Positions 8,939 through 18,343 of a stretch of 64,000 nucleotides of DNA are shown here, one piece after another; position 1 is the stretch's first letter, and each line of letters starts with the position of its first letter. Made by a program: the position numbers and the translations under genes. The stretch is taken from NCBI GenBank assembly GCA_038087015.1, contig JASBNA010000015.1, positions 62,001 to 126,000 of the forward strand. The letters are read 5' to 3'. The notes beneath the pieces were generated by a model. It was not told where the DNA came from. It saw nothing but the letters and a program-made list of their open reading frames with translations, and did not search any database. The DNA comes from Cerrena zonata. Lineage: Eukaryota; Basidiomycota; Agaricomycetes; Polyporales; Cerrenaceae.

Positions 8939-11900
8939 ATGAAGGTTCCGTTTCTGGATAGATTTTCACAGTCTAAGCCAAATTCGAAAGACTTTTATCA
9001 AAATATAAGTTCAAAACCGTATCCCAAATTAATTATCAAATTTATCACCTTCTACTAACTCACCCAAAAACAATAATACTGATTCCTGCCTTATTGGTGT
9101 TTATCCTTTCGTATAACGTGGTTTATGATTTTACGGTAAAAAAAATTAATGGTGAGTTTGCTAACTACTTTGGTGATTTTTCAATAAATCCTTTAATTGA
9201 TCATCATCTATATAATAATCAGTTATATCAAAATAGTCTATCTTCAACTTTATCAAATATTAATCATGGAGTCACTGATTTATCCAATATATCATTATCA
9301 AAAGTCGTATTAGCAAGTAACGATCTTCACGACTTCAACGTCTTGGGATTTGAGTTTTTGAATAAAACAAATTACTTAACTCATAATTTATCGAATTCAA
9401 TACCGAATAATCCTATAATAATCTCCCCAATTTCGTTAGCCAATATTAACTTTAATTCATTATCCAACATTACTCTAAATGATTTTCAAAAATCAAAAAT
9501 TGAAAGATATTTTTTAAAATATTTAATTTTAATCAAAACAGTCAGTTCATTTCCTTGTTTTTCGATAACATATTTAAGTATAATCACTTTATCGAAAAGT
9601 CTCAATTATTAAATCTCTATATCATTCATGATTCAAATATTGATGTACATCAGTACATCCCTTCATTATCCTTGGATTCATTAAATTCGTCGATCTATCA
9701 TCCACCTCTTCATCATTGAGTGTAAAAGATTTTGTCCAATATTATCTCATCCAAAATAATTTACATACTTCAGCAAAAATATTTATGAAATTTGTTAATG
9801 GTTTACAAATTTCTGCTATAATTGTCTTTATCGGCTACATATTTTTATCAATATCAAATCAACATAAAATAAGATCGAATTTTGGTCTTGTATTTGGTTG
9901 GTTACTAGAAATTCTCATAAGTGCAACTGCTTCAATCAACTTGATAAGCTATATCCATAATTATAAATCTTGGAGACTAATATTTGATCCTTCAACTTTT
10001 TTCACTAAAGCTGGCTTTATTTTTAGTATCATGGTTTTAAGTTCGAGAACTTTAACTAGAATAATTAACGATATAGCAGGTGATAACTCTTTTGAATCAA
10101 ATAATGATATCCACAAAAGATTATTCAAATTTTATATTGGTATTAATACTAGTACGAAGAAATTCCACCAAAATATTACAAATATTTGATTGTGTTTTCA
10201 GAATTATAGGTATTGATTTATACAAATTTTACATCCCAAATATTTCGAAAGTTTTATGCTTTAATTTAGTTGGAATTATGTCAATTAATTTCATTGGAAC
10301 TATCCTTTTCCAAGTTTATTTTGACGGTAATTTCATGCAATATTTATCTATGAGACTATTTAGATTTGTGGAAGCAGTTGTTTTCGCCTTATTTATCGAT
10401 CATTTTCTACAATTGACTTATCTTGTGGGTATTATAACTGTTGATTTAAATCGTTATGAACTAAAAGATTTATTAGATCAACAAACAAATGAATCAGATG
10501 AATCTTTGCCAATTGCTCATGAAGTGAACTTTTTCTCATCGCTATTACTAAAATTGTCCAGTCCAATAAATTCAAGACCTGACAGGTCTTCCATTAGATA
10601 TAGATTAGGTCAATATTTACTCAAAGTTAGACCTTCTAGCTCAATCACTTTCTGGTTTATACTATTCCCGTTATTCCAATTACTTCATTTTCTAGTAATC
10701 ATTACAAATTGGGTAATTCTAATTCCGTATAACTTGATCAATGATCCAAATTCAATTATTCATATTGGTTTCAGAAATATAATTGTTAATAAAACTGATA
10801 TCCTTTATTACCTGGAACTACTCTCAATTGTTTTGCTCATAATAGCGATTTCTCAATTGATTTTCAAATTAGCACATTATAAGTATAATGATGAATTGAC
10901 AAAGTTAGATGATAACAAAAAATTAAAATCAAACTCTCGTGAAAGTTTAACAAACTCTGATTTTGAATTGAATGATGAAACTAAATATTTCAAATCAATC
11001 GATTTGAAAAATGGTCATGATCTTGATGTTTTGAAAATCAATACTAATTCTGTTACTTCCTTTTTGGCCTCAATTGGCTTGGATCATAAAATCTTGATTT
11101 GGAGTCCCTTAAGTAAATCCGATGATTCAAAACCAATCAATTTATCATCAACAAATAATGATGGTAAAGAACTTTGGCCTATAAATCACCTTAATATAAG
11201 TAACGATGGGAACTTTATTGTTTTGATTAACTTCAAATATGGTATGATAAAATGTTTTGAAAGAGACGCATTAAAGTTCATTTGGGAACATAAATTACCC
11301 AATGATATACTATCCAAATTTAAAGATAACAAACTAAAGATTTTAGAATCTTTTTTTAGAAAGAAAACTGTTCCAGGTTTTTTAACTAGAAAAATCCTAC
11401 AAAAGAAAAAAGCATTACAAAAAAGTCAAGGTTTACTTGGTAGGAGTAGAAGAGGGAGTGATGCTTCAATAATTTCATTTGGATCCACCATAAATGCTAA
11501 CTTCCCTCCACCATTAACATCTTTGAACAAAACACAAGATGAGAATATCAGCAAAGAGATTCAAGAGCTAGAAAAATCCCTTAATAAAGAAGAATATACT
11601 ATTGTTCTCTCCACTGGAGAATTAATCACTTTTTCGTGTGTGGATGGTTCCATGAATACATCAAATATCATTGAAGATATATATGGTGATGCTGAAAATT
11701 TATTTATCAATTCTGCTACAAAGATATCTACTTCGAGAGTCAGTGATCGAATTGTTTGCAATTTAAGCAACTTTGATATTTGTGTGGCTACCGTCATCAA
11801 TAATACCTGGAAATTTAGAAAATTACCAGTTCAAGATGATTTTTATAACAAAGGTTTGAAAGTTGCAACCCCGTTAACATTATCATTAAATACGATTGAT

Positions 11901-13034
11901 AACCATGAATTCAAGTCTAAATACGATGAAAGGGAGCAACAAAAAACACAACCAGAACCAGAACAAAGTACAGTAAAGGAGAAGAAGTACCAACAAATCA
12001 ATAGACCGGTTATTCTTCCTATTGAGTTTGTTGGTATGTTTTTAAGAGTAATTGATTTGACAGCTCAATTAATTGACGCTCAAACCGGGGTGATTTTGAA
12101 AACATTTGATATTGGTCATTTCAAGCCATCTTCGTTGAAAGTATCACATTCAGAGCCTACTCATTGTAAATTTTGTGGTTGTGCTTCAATTCAATCATTT
12201 TCCATAGTTTACGAAGATTTTTACGATAAAACAATTATCATTCATAGTTTCAGGCTCAAGGCTAAGAGATCGAAGAACAACATTTGTCTTAGGGTTGAGA
12301 GAGATCCGAGAGAAATTAGATGTTTGGGTTTCAATGCAGTAACTGAAACTCAATATTGGTATGAAAACATTGAGTCATGGGCTTTAACCGATGTTAACTT
12401 AATAGTTGCATTCAGAAGAAAGAATGAAGATCCAACTAGTGATAGTGAAGAAGATATTGAAACTTTGGATGACAATTTGTCTACCGCTTCTAAACCAAAT
12501 ATCACAAGTTTGATAGAAAATAGTGGTTTGAGTTCATTACGTTCTAGAAAAACTGGATTCAGCAGTCGTGAATTATTTTCAAAGTCTTTCAAGTCAATTC
12601 TGGAAGAAAATAAAAATAAAACGTCCAAGTCATTGAATGATATTTGGGAAAGTTTTGTTATAACTGTTGCAAACGGGAACGTTATTAATTATAAGATTCC
12701 AGAACTCAGTAAGGATAATAGTCAATTGATTACCAATAGAATCAATTCCATCTCAAAGTATGGTTTCAAAGCAGTTGCTGTCAGTTTTGGTAACCTTATT
12801 AAGATCCTTTATCTTGGTAATGATAAGTTGATTGAAAATGAATTGTATTATTCTGGAACTAACACCACTATGGGGGATGTCTTTAACGATCGGTCTGCAA
12901 ACGAGAAATCCGACAACAATTTATCGGTCACCTCCAATCCTGCTGCTACAAACATGAACGAGTTGCTATTCATTAATAAGAGGCGTAGAATGAGAGAGAA
13001 ACATCTGAAACATACGACCGTAACGAAAGAATAA
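8939..13034 (+). CDS. SCAP-like sterol-sensing protein, frame broken four times
   Basis: Reading starts at the ATG at 8939 (MKVPFLDRF) and needs shifts at about 9015-9055, at the T-run 9558-9562, at about 9690-9711 and at about 10170-10190. The first three are -1 and the last +1. The joined product would be near 1365 aa. Order: cytosolic N-terminus; first membrane helix (THPKTIILIPALLVFILSY); a long Asn-rich luminal loop; a multi-helix sterol-sensing region; then WD-like repeats (LASIGLDHKILIWSP, FERDALKFIWEH) and a basic tail. The segment RFVEAVVFALFIDHFLQLTYLVGIITVDLNRYEL aligns by eye with the end of the SCAP sterol-sensing domain ([32 protein letters not shown]). SCAP escorts SREBP from ER to Golgi when sterols fall. 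Opposite shift signs argue against programmed frameshifting. It is either a decaying gene or affected by sequence errors; 984 codons at the 3' end are open. Confidence 0.7.
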
Positions 13035-13240
13035 TTAATGTGTCAACTAACATGTCATTTGTATAAATAAATATTTATCATTTAGCTTTGAATATGTAGA
13101 CAATCGTTTCTTTTTGCGGCCTTTTCTTCTTTGCTACCGCTCGCTTTTTGGCGCGGATATTGTCGTATTTCTAAACCGGTAGTGTACGGGTGGGTACGGA
13201 TGAGGTCACTATGACGGGGTTTGAAACTCATCTCTAAGAG

Positions 13241-13248
13241 TATATAAG
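13241..13248 (+). promoter_or_regulatory. TATA box of RCF2
   Basis: TATATAAG lies 98 bp before the RCF2 ATG at 13339, a usual spacing in yeast, and is followed by an A/T-rich leader. Confidence 0.55.
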
Positions 13249-13338
13249 TAAAGGCATATTCTCTGAATGCACCAAAATTTGATTCCAATTACTATTATTT
13301 ACCTTATTATATTAAGTTTACACTAACACTATTTCAAA

Positions 13339-13953
13339 ATGAAAATTATTGACGAAGAAGAGAAAAATGCCTCCATTAACAACATGCTTATTGAAGCAGC
13401 CAAAGGTATCACCGTTGGTTTAGGTGTTAGTTACGGTCTTTATAGATTTATTCGTTATAGATACCCTGTTGGATATACCAAGTTCAGTACTTCAGTCAAA
13501 GCATCTATCTGGGCAATGCCTACCATTTCCTTGGGTGCTTTCTTTGCTGATGAAGGTACTGTCAAATTTTCCGAAAAAAATACCCGATCGGATTATTTGG
13601 AAAGATTAGAAAAAGAAAAGTTGGAATCTTATAAGAACTTATCAACTACTGACCAAGTATTATCCAAATTAAATGAGCATAAATATAAAATCATTGTTGG
13701 TTCCTGGGCAGCATCATTATGGGGATCATGGAAAATTGTTAATAAGGATAAGTACATGACTACAGCACAAAAAGCTGTTCAAGCAAGAGTTTACGCCCAA
13801 GCAATTACTGTGGTCTTACTTTTAGGTACCATTTTACTTTCAATGCATGAAGAAAAAATCAATAAAGGAAAACCTGCTCCAGTTCCCGAATGGAAGAGGT
13901 TCCTTGATGAACAAGAAGCTAAAAAGAAACAAGACCAACAAATACAGCATTAG
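13339..13953 (+). CDS. RCF2: Respiratory supercomplex factor 2 (HIG1 domain)
   Basis: 204 aa mitochondrial inner-membrane protein that associates with cytochrome c oxidase and bc1-oxidase supercomplexes. Two hydrophobic segments lie in the N-terminal half (around AAKGITVGLGVSYGLYRFI and ASIWAMPTISLGAFFADEG). The C-terminal half is a HIG1 domain: IIVGSWAASLWGSWKI, the charged link NKDKYMTTAQKAVQARVYAQ, then a second helix AITVVLLLGTILLSM. Having both a fungal N-terminal half and a C-terminal HIG1 domain separates Rcf2 from the shorter Rcf1. The tail is Lys/Gln-rich. The gene has its own TATA box and is convergent with the oxygenase gene downstream. Confidence 0.9.
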   Translation: MKIIDEEEKNASINNMLIEAAKGITVGLGVSYGLYRFIRYRYPVGYTKFSTSVKASIWAMPTISLGAFFADEGTVKFSEKNTRSDYLERLEKEKLESYKNLSTTDQVLSKLNEHKYKIIVGSWAASLWGSWKIVNKDKYMTTAQKAVQARVYAQAITVVLLLGTILLSMHEEKINKGKPAPVPEWKRFLDEQEAKKKQDQQIQH

Positions 13954-14323
13954 ATCTGCTATAGACACTTACACAGCATTCATGATAGATATGACCTATT
14001 TTTTATTACGTATAACTGATTTACATAAAGGGGACTAATATAAACTTTTAATTTGATTCATTTGTAATTGTATAGTGTTAAATGTTGCAAAAAAAAAACA
14101 GTACATATGAGGGTCCCAACAAATTTAATTTTTCAAACCCCTGGTGCGAAAATCATGCCATACTAAACTTTTTTTGCAATAATTCAAAGCACAAGCAATG
14201 TTTAGCGATTTTACTACATGGTTGGGAAGTATAAGAGTACACACATTGATAATATTAAGCACATATTCTAGTGGAAAATGATAATAATTAGAAGAAAACT
14301 ATACGACGATAAAGGGAACAAAG

Positions 14324-15415
14324 CTAGTCAAACCCATCTTTGATTTCAAAAGCACCAAGTCTAAATGTAGCATTCTCCCTTTTCAAATAGTCTTTACGAT
14401 CATGATAGTCTTTTACACGGCCCCTCACATAATCAGTTCCACTGACAGGATCGATATCTTCGTATAACCCTAATTTTTTGAGTAAAGGAGAAGGGGCTAT
14501 ACTGATATCGACATCACCAGGTCTAACAAAATAAAAAGTTCCTATACGAGGAGCATTTATTTGATCATTAGGGGGACGAATGACACGATGGATTGTCAGT
14601 TTGAAGTATCCACCACTCCAAAACAGAAGAGTGTCACCGATATTACAAATCAAACCTTGATCCACGGGTTTAACGTATTTCCAGCTACCATCGGATAATC
14701 TAATTTGAAGTCCTGCCACAACTTGATTATATAATAATGTCAAACTCCCAAAGTCAGTATGGCCTCTAGCCCAGATCCTTTCGACTTGCTCGTCATCTTC
14801 TATAGAGCGAGGATGATACCTCATATAACGAAGGTGGTCGTCGCTTGGTAAGTCATAAGCATGGAGATCAGCAAAATAATTCTCTGGTAATTCAAGGATA
14901 ATGGCAAACAACACGAGTAATTTTCTAGCAACTTCAAAGGCTTTTTTAGATAATATTTCCAACTCCTCACGATGCTCTTGAATGAATGGTTGCTTGAAGT
15001 ACTGATCGTATTTATGGTCACTTGTAAATTTGGCAATATTTAAGGTCTCGACATTATCTCTTACATCAGTATCAAAAACTTTTTTATTTCCTTTGATTTT
15101 ATAACCAAAATAATTGCCTTGCTCAAATTGAACTTCCTGTGCTTTTTTCTCTTCCAATGTATAATCTTCAAAGAAATGTTGACCTAAAGCATACTGGTGG
15201 TTAAATTCTTCCTTACTTATTCCATGGCCAACAACTGCCCAAAACCCATCTTTTTCAACCGCTTGCTTTAATTCATTGGCAAGCTCTTGCTTACCACCTG
15301 GCTGGTCAAACTTACTGATATCAACTGTTGTCAATTCTGCCCAATCCAAATCTTCTTGGGTCTCTTGTGGTGCAACCCATTCTTTAGGTTGTGGTCTTAT
15401 CGTAGCAACCGTCAT
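14324..15415 (-). CDS. 2-oxoglutarate/Fe(II)-dependent oxygenase, isopenicillin N synthase-like fold
   Basis: 363 aa cytosolic oxygenase of the plant/fungal DIOX_N plus 2OG-FeII_Oxy type. The N-terminal domain carries ELKQAVEKDGFWAVVGHGI (residues 47-66). The iron triad reads H219-x-D221 (ARGHTDFGSL) and H276 (LTIHRVIRPP). The 2-oxoglutarate salt-bridge arginine is probably R290 (APRIGTFYF), where the common RxS is RxG. The substrate cannot be read from sequence; fungal relatives include thymine 7-hydroxylase-like and flavonoid-oxygenase-like enzymes. Its start faces that of a Dal5-type permease 505 bp away, suggesting a shared regulator and a small imported substrate. The family is secure, the substrate unknown. 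Confidence 0.85.
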   Translation of the reverse strand: MTVATIRPQPKEWVAPQETQEDLDWAELTTVDISKFDQPGGKQELANELKQAVEKDGFWAVVGHGISKEEFNHQYALGQHFFEDYTLEEKKAQEVQFEQGNYFGYKIKGNKKVFDTDVRDNVETLNIAKFTSDHKYDQYFKQPFIQEHREELEILSKKAFEVARKLLVLFAIILELPENYFADLHAYDLPSDDHLRYMRYHPRSIEDDEQVERIWARGHTDFGSLTLLYNQVVAGLQIRLSDGSWKYVKPVDQGLICNIGDTLLFWSGGYFKLTIHRVIRPPNDQINAPRIGTFYFVRPGDVDISIAPSPLLKKLGLYEDIDPVSGTDYVRGRVKDYHDRKDYLKRENATFRLGAFEIKDGFD

Positions 15416-15542
15416 TTTTGATTAGTTAAGTTTTTGGCAGTCTATTCGACAATTAATCAACTTTTATATTAATTATGAACCTTTTTCCAGTAAAGCTCAA
15501 CATTCATCCCTTGAATTTGCAATACCATTCAATGGCTCGGCT

Positions 15543-15556
15543 CGGAGAAGTCTCCG
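15543..15556. promoter_or_regulatory. CGG palindrome in the oxygenase-permease divergent promoter
   Basis: CGGAGA-AG-TCTCCG is an inverted repeat with perfect 6-bp arms and a 2-nt centre, that is CGG-N8-CCG. Zn2Cys6 regulators bind such paired CGG triplets. It sits 128 bp from the oxygenase ATG and 365 bp from the permease ATG. A second TCTCCGAA lies at about 15599. No specific regulator is implied. Confidence 0.4.
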
Positions 15557-15920
15557 TTATCATTAATAAAGTACTGTAGTCTAAATCAGTCCAACATGAT
15601 CTCCGAAACTGTGGTGGCTTCGGTTTAATGTACCCGTTTCCCTTTTTGGAACTAATTGCGAAAAACTAAAAGATCCACCGAATTTGCAATGTTGCTGAAA
15701 TTTAGTGATAATGGACAGTAAAGATCTATTTGTCAGTTGTTTTGATGTAACAAGATGCCACAACACTTTTCCTGTGGGACAGAAGTCAAGTCAAGTTGTA
15801 AAACAAAATTCTTGGAATGAAAATGTATTACAGTTTATAAATTCCCACAGATGATATTATATAATAACCTAAACTCCTCTATTTCAACTTGAATTGATTC
15901 TTTTAGGTTTGGGTTTAAAT

Positions 15921-17465
15921 ATGAGCTCAAACAGTCTAAGCGGTAGGGACGACTCCGTAGGGACAAACGATCCTAAGTCTGATACTTCATTGAAAAAAGA
16001 TCAAAATGTCACTGTTAACCTTGAAGAAAATGATTGGGAATCCGAAACAGAAGAGCAAGAGGAAGAGTATCACAAAATTCTTAGAAAAGTTGATTTAAGG
16101 CTTCTTGTCCCGTATTCATTTGCATATGTGTTCACTCAAATTAATAAGAACAATATTTCCAATGTTGCAATTCTAAATCAGGAAAGTGGAAATAATATCA
16201 GAGACGAGTTGGGAGATTTGACATCTGAACAGTGGGCATGGTGTATTAGTATTTTTTATTATCCATATCTTTTCTTTGAAGCTATTTTAACCCTTTGTAT
16301 GAAATTGGTTGGACCTAGACCATGGCAATCGAGAATCATGCTTACTTGGGGTGGTTTTTCAATGTTACAGGCAGCAACAAAACCAAAAGCTTCCGAGCTT
16401 CCTAATACAAATAAAGGATACGGTCTGTTATTAGCTGTTCGTTTTTTCTTGGGGTTATCTGAAGCTCTGTTTTTCACTTCCGTCCTTTATCACTATAGCT
16501 ATTGGGTTCCAGCAAGATTATTAAACCAAAGAACCGCAATATTTTATTCTTGGGGGATGCTAAGTGGAGCAGTTAGTGGGATTTTGGCGTATGGTATATC
16601 ATTCTTGAATCAAAAGGGAGTCGCTGGACATGAATTGAGCGGTTGGCAATACGTTTTCTTATTTGAAGGAATACCAACGATTCTAATTGGTATTTATCTG
16701 AGTTTTTTCTTGCCAAATTATATCCCCGAATCGAAATTTTTAACTGGAGACCAAAAACAATTATTATTGAAAAAACTTCAGAAAACGGCTCCTAAAAAAG
16801 ATGATAAGACTTTTTCATGGAACGATATTAAACTGCTTTTGAAACAATCCCATTTTTACTCATTCACAGGGATTTGGCTATTCCAGGGAATTGGAGGTTG
16901 GGGAATTAGTTATTCCTTACCTACTGTTATCTATGACTTAGGCTTTACTGGTACTGCTGAAACCCAATTGCTTAGTATGCCTCCTTCCATTGCAGGATTC
17001 ATACTATTGAATATATTAGGGTTCTTGCTTCAAAGACAGTATCTCAAAGTTTTTCCAGTAGCCTTTGTTATGACTGTTTTGCAAGTTGCTTGTTATATCG
17101 TTTTGATCAGTACTAAAAATAATGCTGCCAAATACAGTATGCTTATTATTGCAACCGCAATTTCAAATTCTTTATACCCAGTTCTCTGGCCTGATAGAAT
17201 AAGAGTTGCGAAAGGAGCTAGTTCAGGAACTGGATTAGCTATTGGATTCACCAATTCTATTACACAACTCAGTGGAATCTTAGGAGGCCAGATTTATCAG
17301 TCTAAGTTTGGACCTTTATATAGAGTAAGTTATGCGATTTCCATTGTCTTTTGTGTTTTGTCTTGTCTATCAGTTGCCTTAACGTGGTACTTGGTTGTAA
17401 GAGATGGTTTATTAGAGACAGAAGGAGCAGAAAGGGATGAAGAAGTGGCAGTAAAGAGTGGTTAA
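15921..17465 (+). CDS. MFS permease, Dal5/Tna1 (anion:cation symporter) family
   Basis: 514 aa plasma-membrane transporter of the allantoate/nicotinate permease group. The N-terminus is acidic and cytosolic; the first helix region reads RLLVPYSFAYVFTQINKNNISNVAIL, typical of this family, and AVRFFLGLSEALFFTSVLYHYSYW matches its fourth-fifth helix motif. A loop KTFSWNDIKLLLKQSHFYSF divides two six-helix halves. The family carries organic anions such as allantoate, ureidosuccinate, nicotinate, pantothenate and biotin precursors; the substrate here is not readable. The ATG at 15921 (MSSNSLSG) is used, since the nine residues upstream open with TTG. Divergent from the oxygenase gene. Confidence 0.85.
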   Translation: MSSNSLSGRDDSVGTNDPKSDTSLKKDQNVTVNLEENDWESETEEQEEEYHKILRKVDLRLLVPYSFAYVFTQINKNNISNVAILNQESGNNIRDELGDLTSEQWAWCISIFYYPYLFFEAILTLCMKLVGPRPWQSRIMLTWGGFSMLQAATKPKASELPNTNKGYGLLLAVRFFLGLSEALFFTSVLYHYSYWVPARLLNQRTAIFYSWGMLSGAVSGILAYGISFLNQKGVAGHELSGWQYVFLFEGIPTILIGIYLSFFLPNYIPESKFLTGDQKQLLLKKLQKTAPKKDDKTFSWNDIKLLLKQSHFYSFTGIWLFQGIGGWGISYSLPTVIYDLGFTGTAETQLLSMPPSIAGFILLNILGFLLQRQYLKVFPVAFVMTVLQVACYIVLISTKNNAAKYSMLIIATAISNSLYPVLWPDRIRVAKGASSGTGLAIGFTNSITQLSGILGGQIYQSKFGPLYRVSYAISIVFCVLSCLSVALTWYLVVRDGLLETEGAERDEEVAVKSG

Positions 17466-17795
17466 AGGGGACGTGGGTTTCTAATGTATATGTCAAAATG
17501 ACTGGGATATTCTTCTCTCTTGTGTAATTTTAATAGTTATGTACAAATAAATTTTTAGTTGAGTTTAGTTGGAATTTTGGCGTGAAATCGACAAATATCT
17601 ACCAAAATTAACTTGGATGTATTTCCTTCAAGAATTTGATATATTTCAAGCATTAGTTTATACAACAGGGGCCTTGGTTCTGACTATCCTCTTGCTAAAT
17701 ATCGAAATATTCAATTTTGAGTTTTTGAACACTTTAAATCCAATATGTGCTCTGTGTTTTGACAAAAATCTCGAGTATTTTCGAGTTCATCTGAA

Positions 17796-17877
17796 GGCAG
17801 CTTGTCCGAGTGGTTAAGGAGAAAGATTAGAAATCTTTTGGGCTTTGCCCGCGCAGGTTCGAATCCTGCAGCTGTCG
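17796..17877 (+). tRNA. tRNA-Ser(AGA)
   Basis: 82 nt with the long variable arm of serine tRNAs (GGGCTTTGCCC). The acceptor GGCAGCT pairs with AGCTGTC plus discriminator G. Anticodon stem AAAGA/TCTTT encloses the loop TTAGAAA, so the anticodon is AGA at 17829-17831. The T arm GCAGG-TTCGAAT-CCTGC is perfect. There is no intron. It is nearly identical to the S. cerevisiae tRNA-Ser(AGA) pattern. It decodes UCN, so it is not the CAG-anticodon tRNA that would prove CUG recoding. Confidence 0.97.
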
Positions 17878-18201
17878 TTATATCTTTGCTTATGCTCTTG
17901 TAGCCATGTTAATGGTGGGTCAAAGCGGGAGTGTTTTTTTGTAACTGGAAGTATCGTGTAAAAATGGTTCAATGCCAAAGATCTTAGTGTAATTGTGGGG
18001 AGAAGGTCAATTTTCTTTCAGGTTCGCATTTTTACACTCTCTAATTGAGAAGCCATCCGCCCCCTCGTTTCTTTGGCTTGGTCTACATAGACAGGATTAG
18101 TGGATGGATTAATAGAATAAAGGGGAATGAAAATAAAATGATTGCAAAATCTACCACTGTAAAGAGCGCATTTGATGGATTTTTTTTTTTTGTTTTGTGA
18201 G

Positions 18202-18203
<2 letters not shown>

Positions 18204-18233
<30 letters not shown>
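18204..18233 (+). repeat. Poly(T) tract, 30 bases
   Basis: An uninterrupted T-run about 110 bp before the ARX1 ATG. Such tracts exclude nucleosomes in yeast promoters. Its length also makes it a likely place for copy-number or assembly error. Confidence 0.8.
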
Positions 18234-18343
18234 CATAAATAATCTTCTCATCTCTCATCGCACCCAAAGTGAAAAAAAAAAGAGACATTGATTTTAAAGT
18301 CTTTCCAATATATCTTCTTTATCACGTTAGATAATATACCACC

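Noticed and set aside
9053..9059. Perfect TACTAAC branch sequence, suggesting an intron at the start of the SCAP-like gene
   Set aside because: No GTATGT donor lies upstream at a useful distance, the next acceptor AG is almost 100 nt away, and the DNA between encodes the expected first membrane helix.
17569..17817. 82-codon ORF with a hydrophobic stretch
   Set aside because: Starts at TTG and runs into the tRNA-Ser gene.
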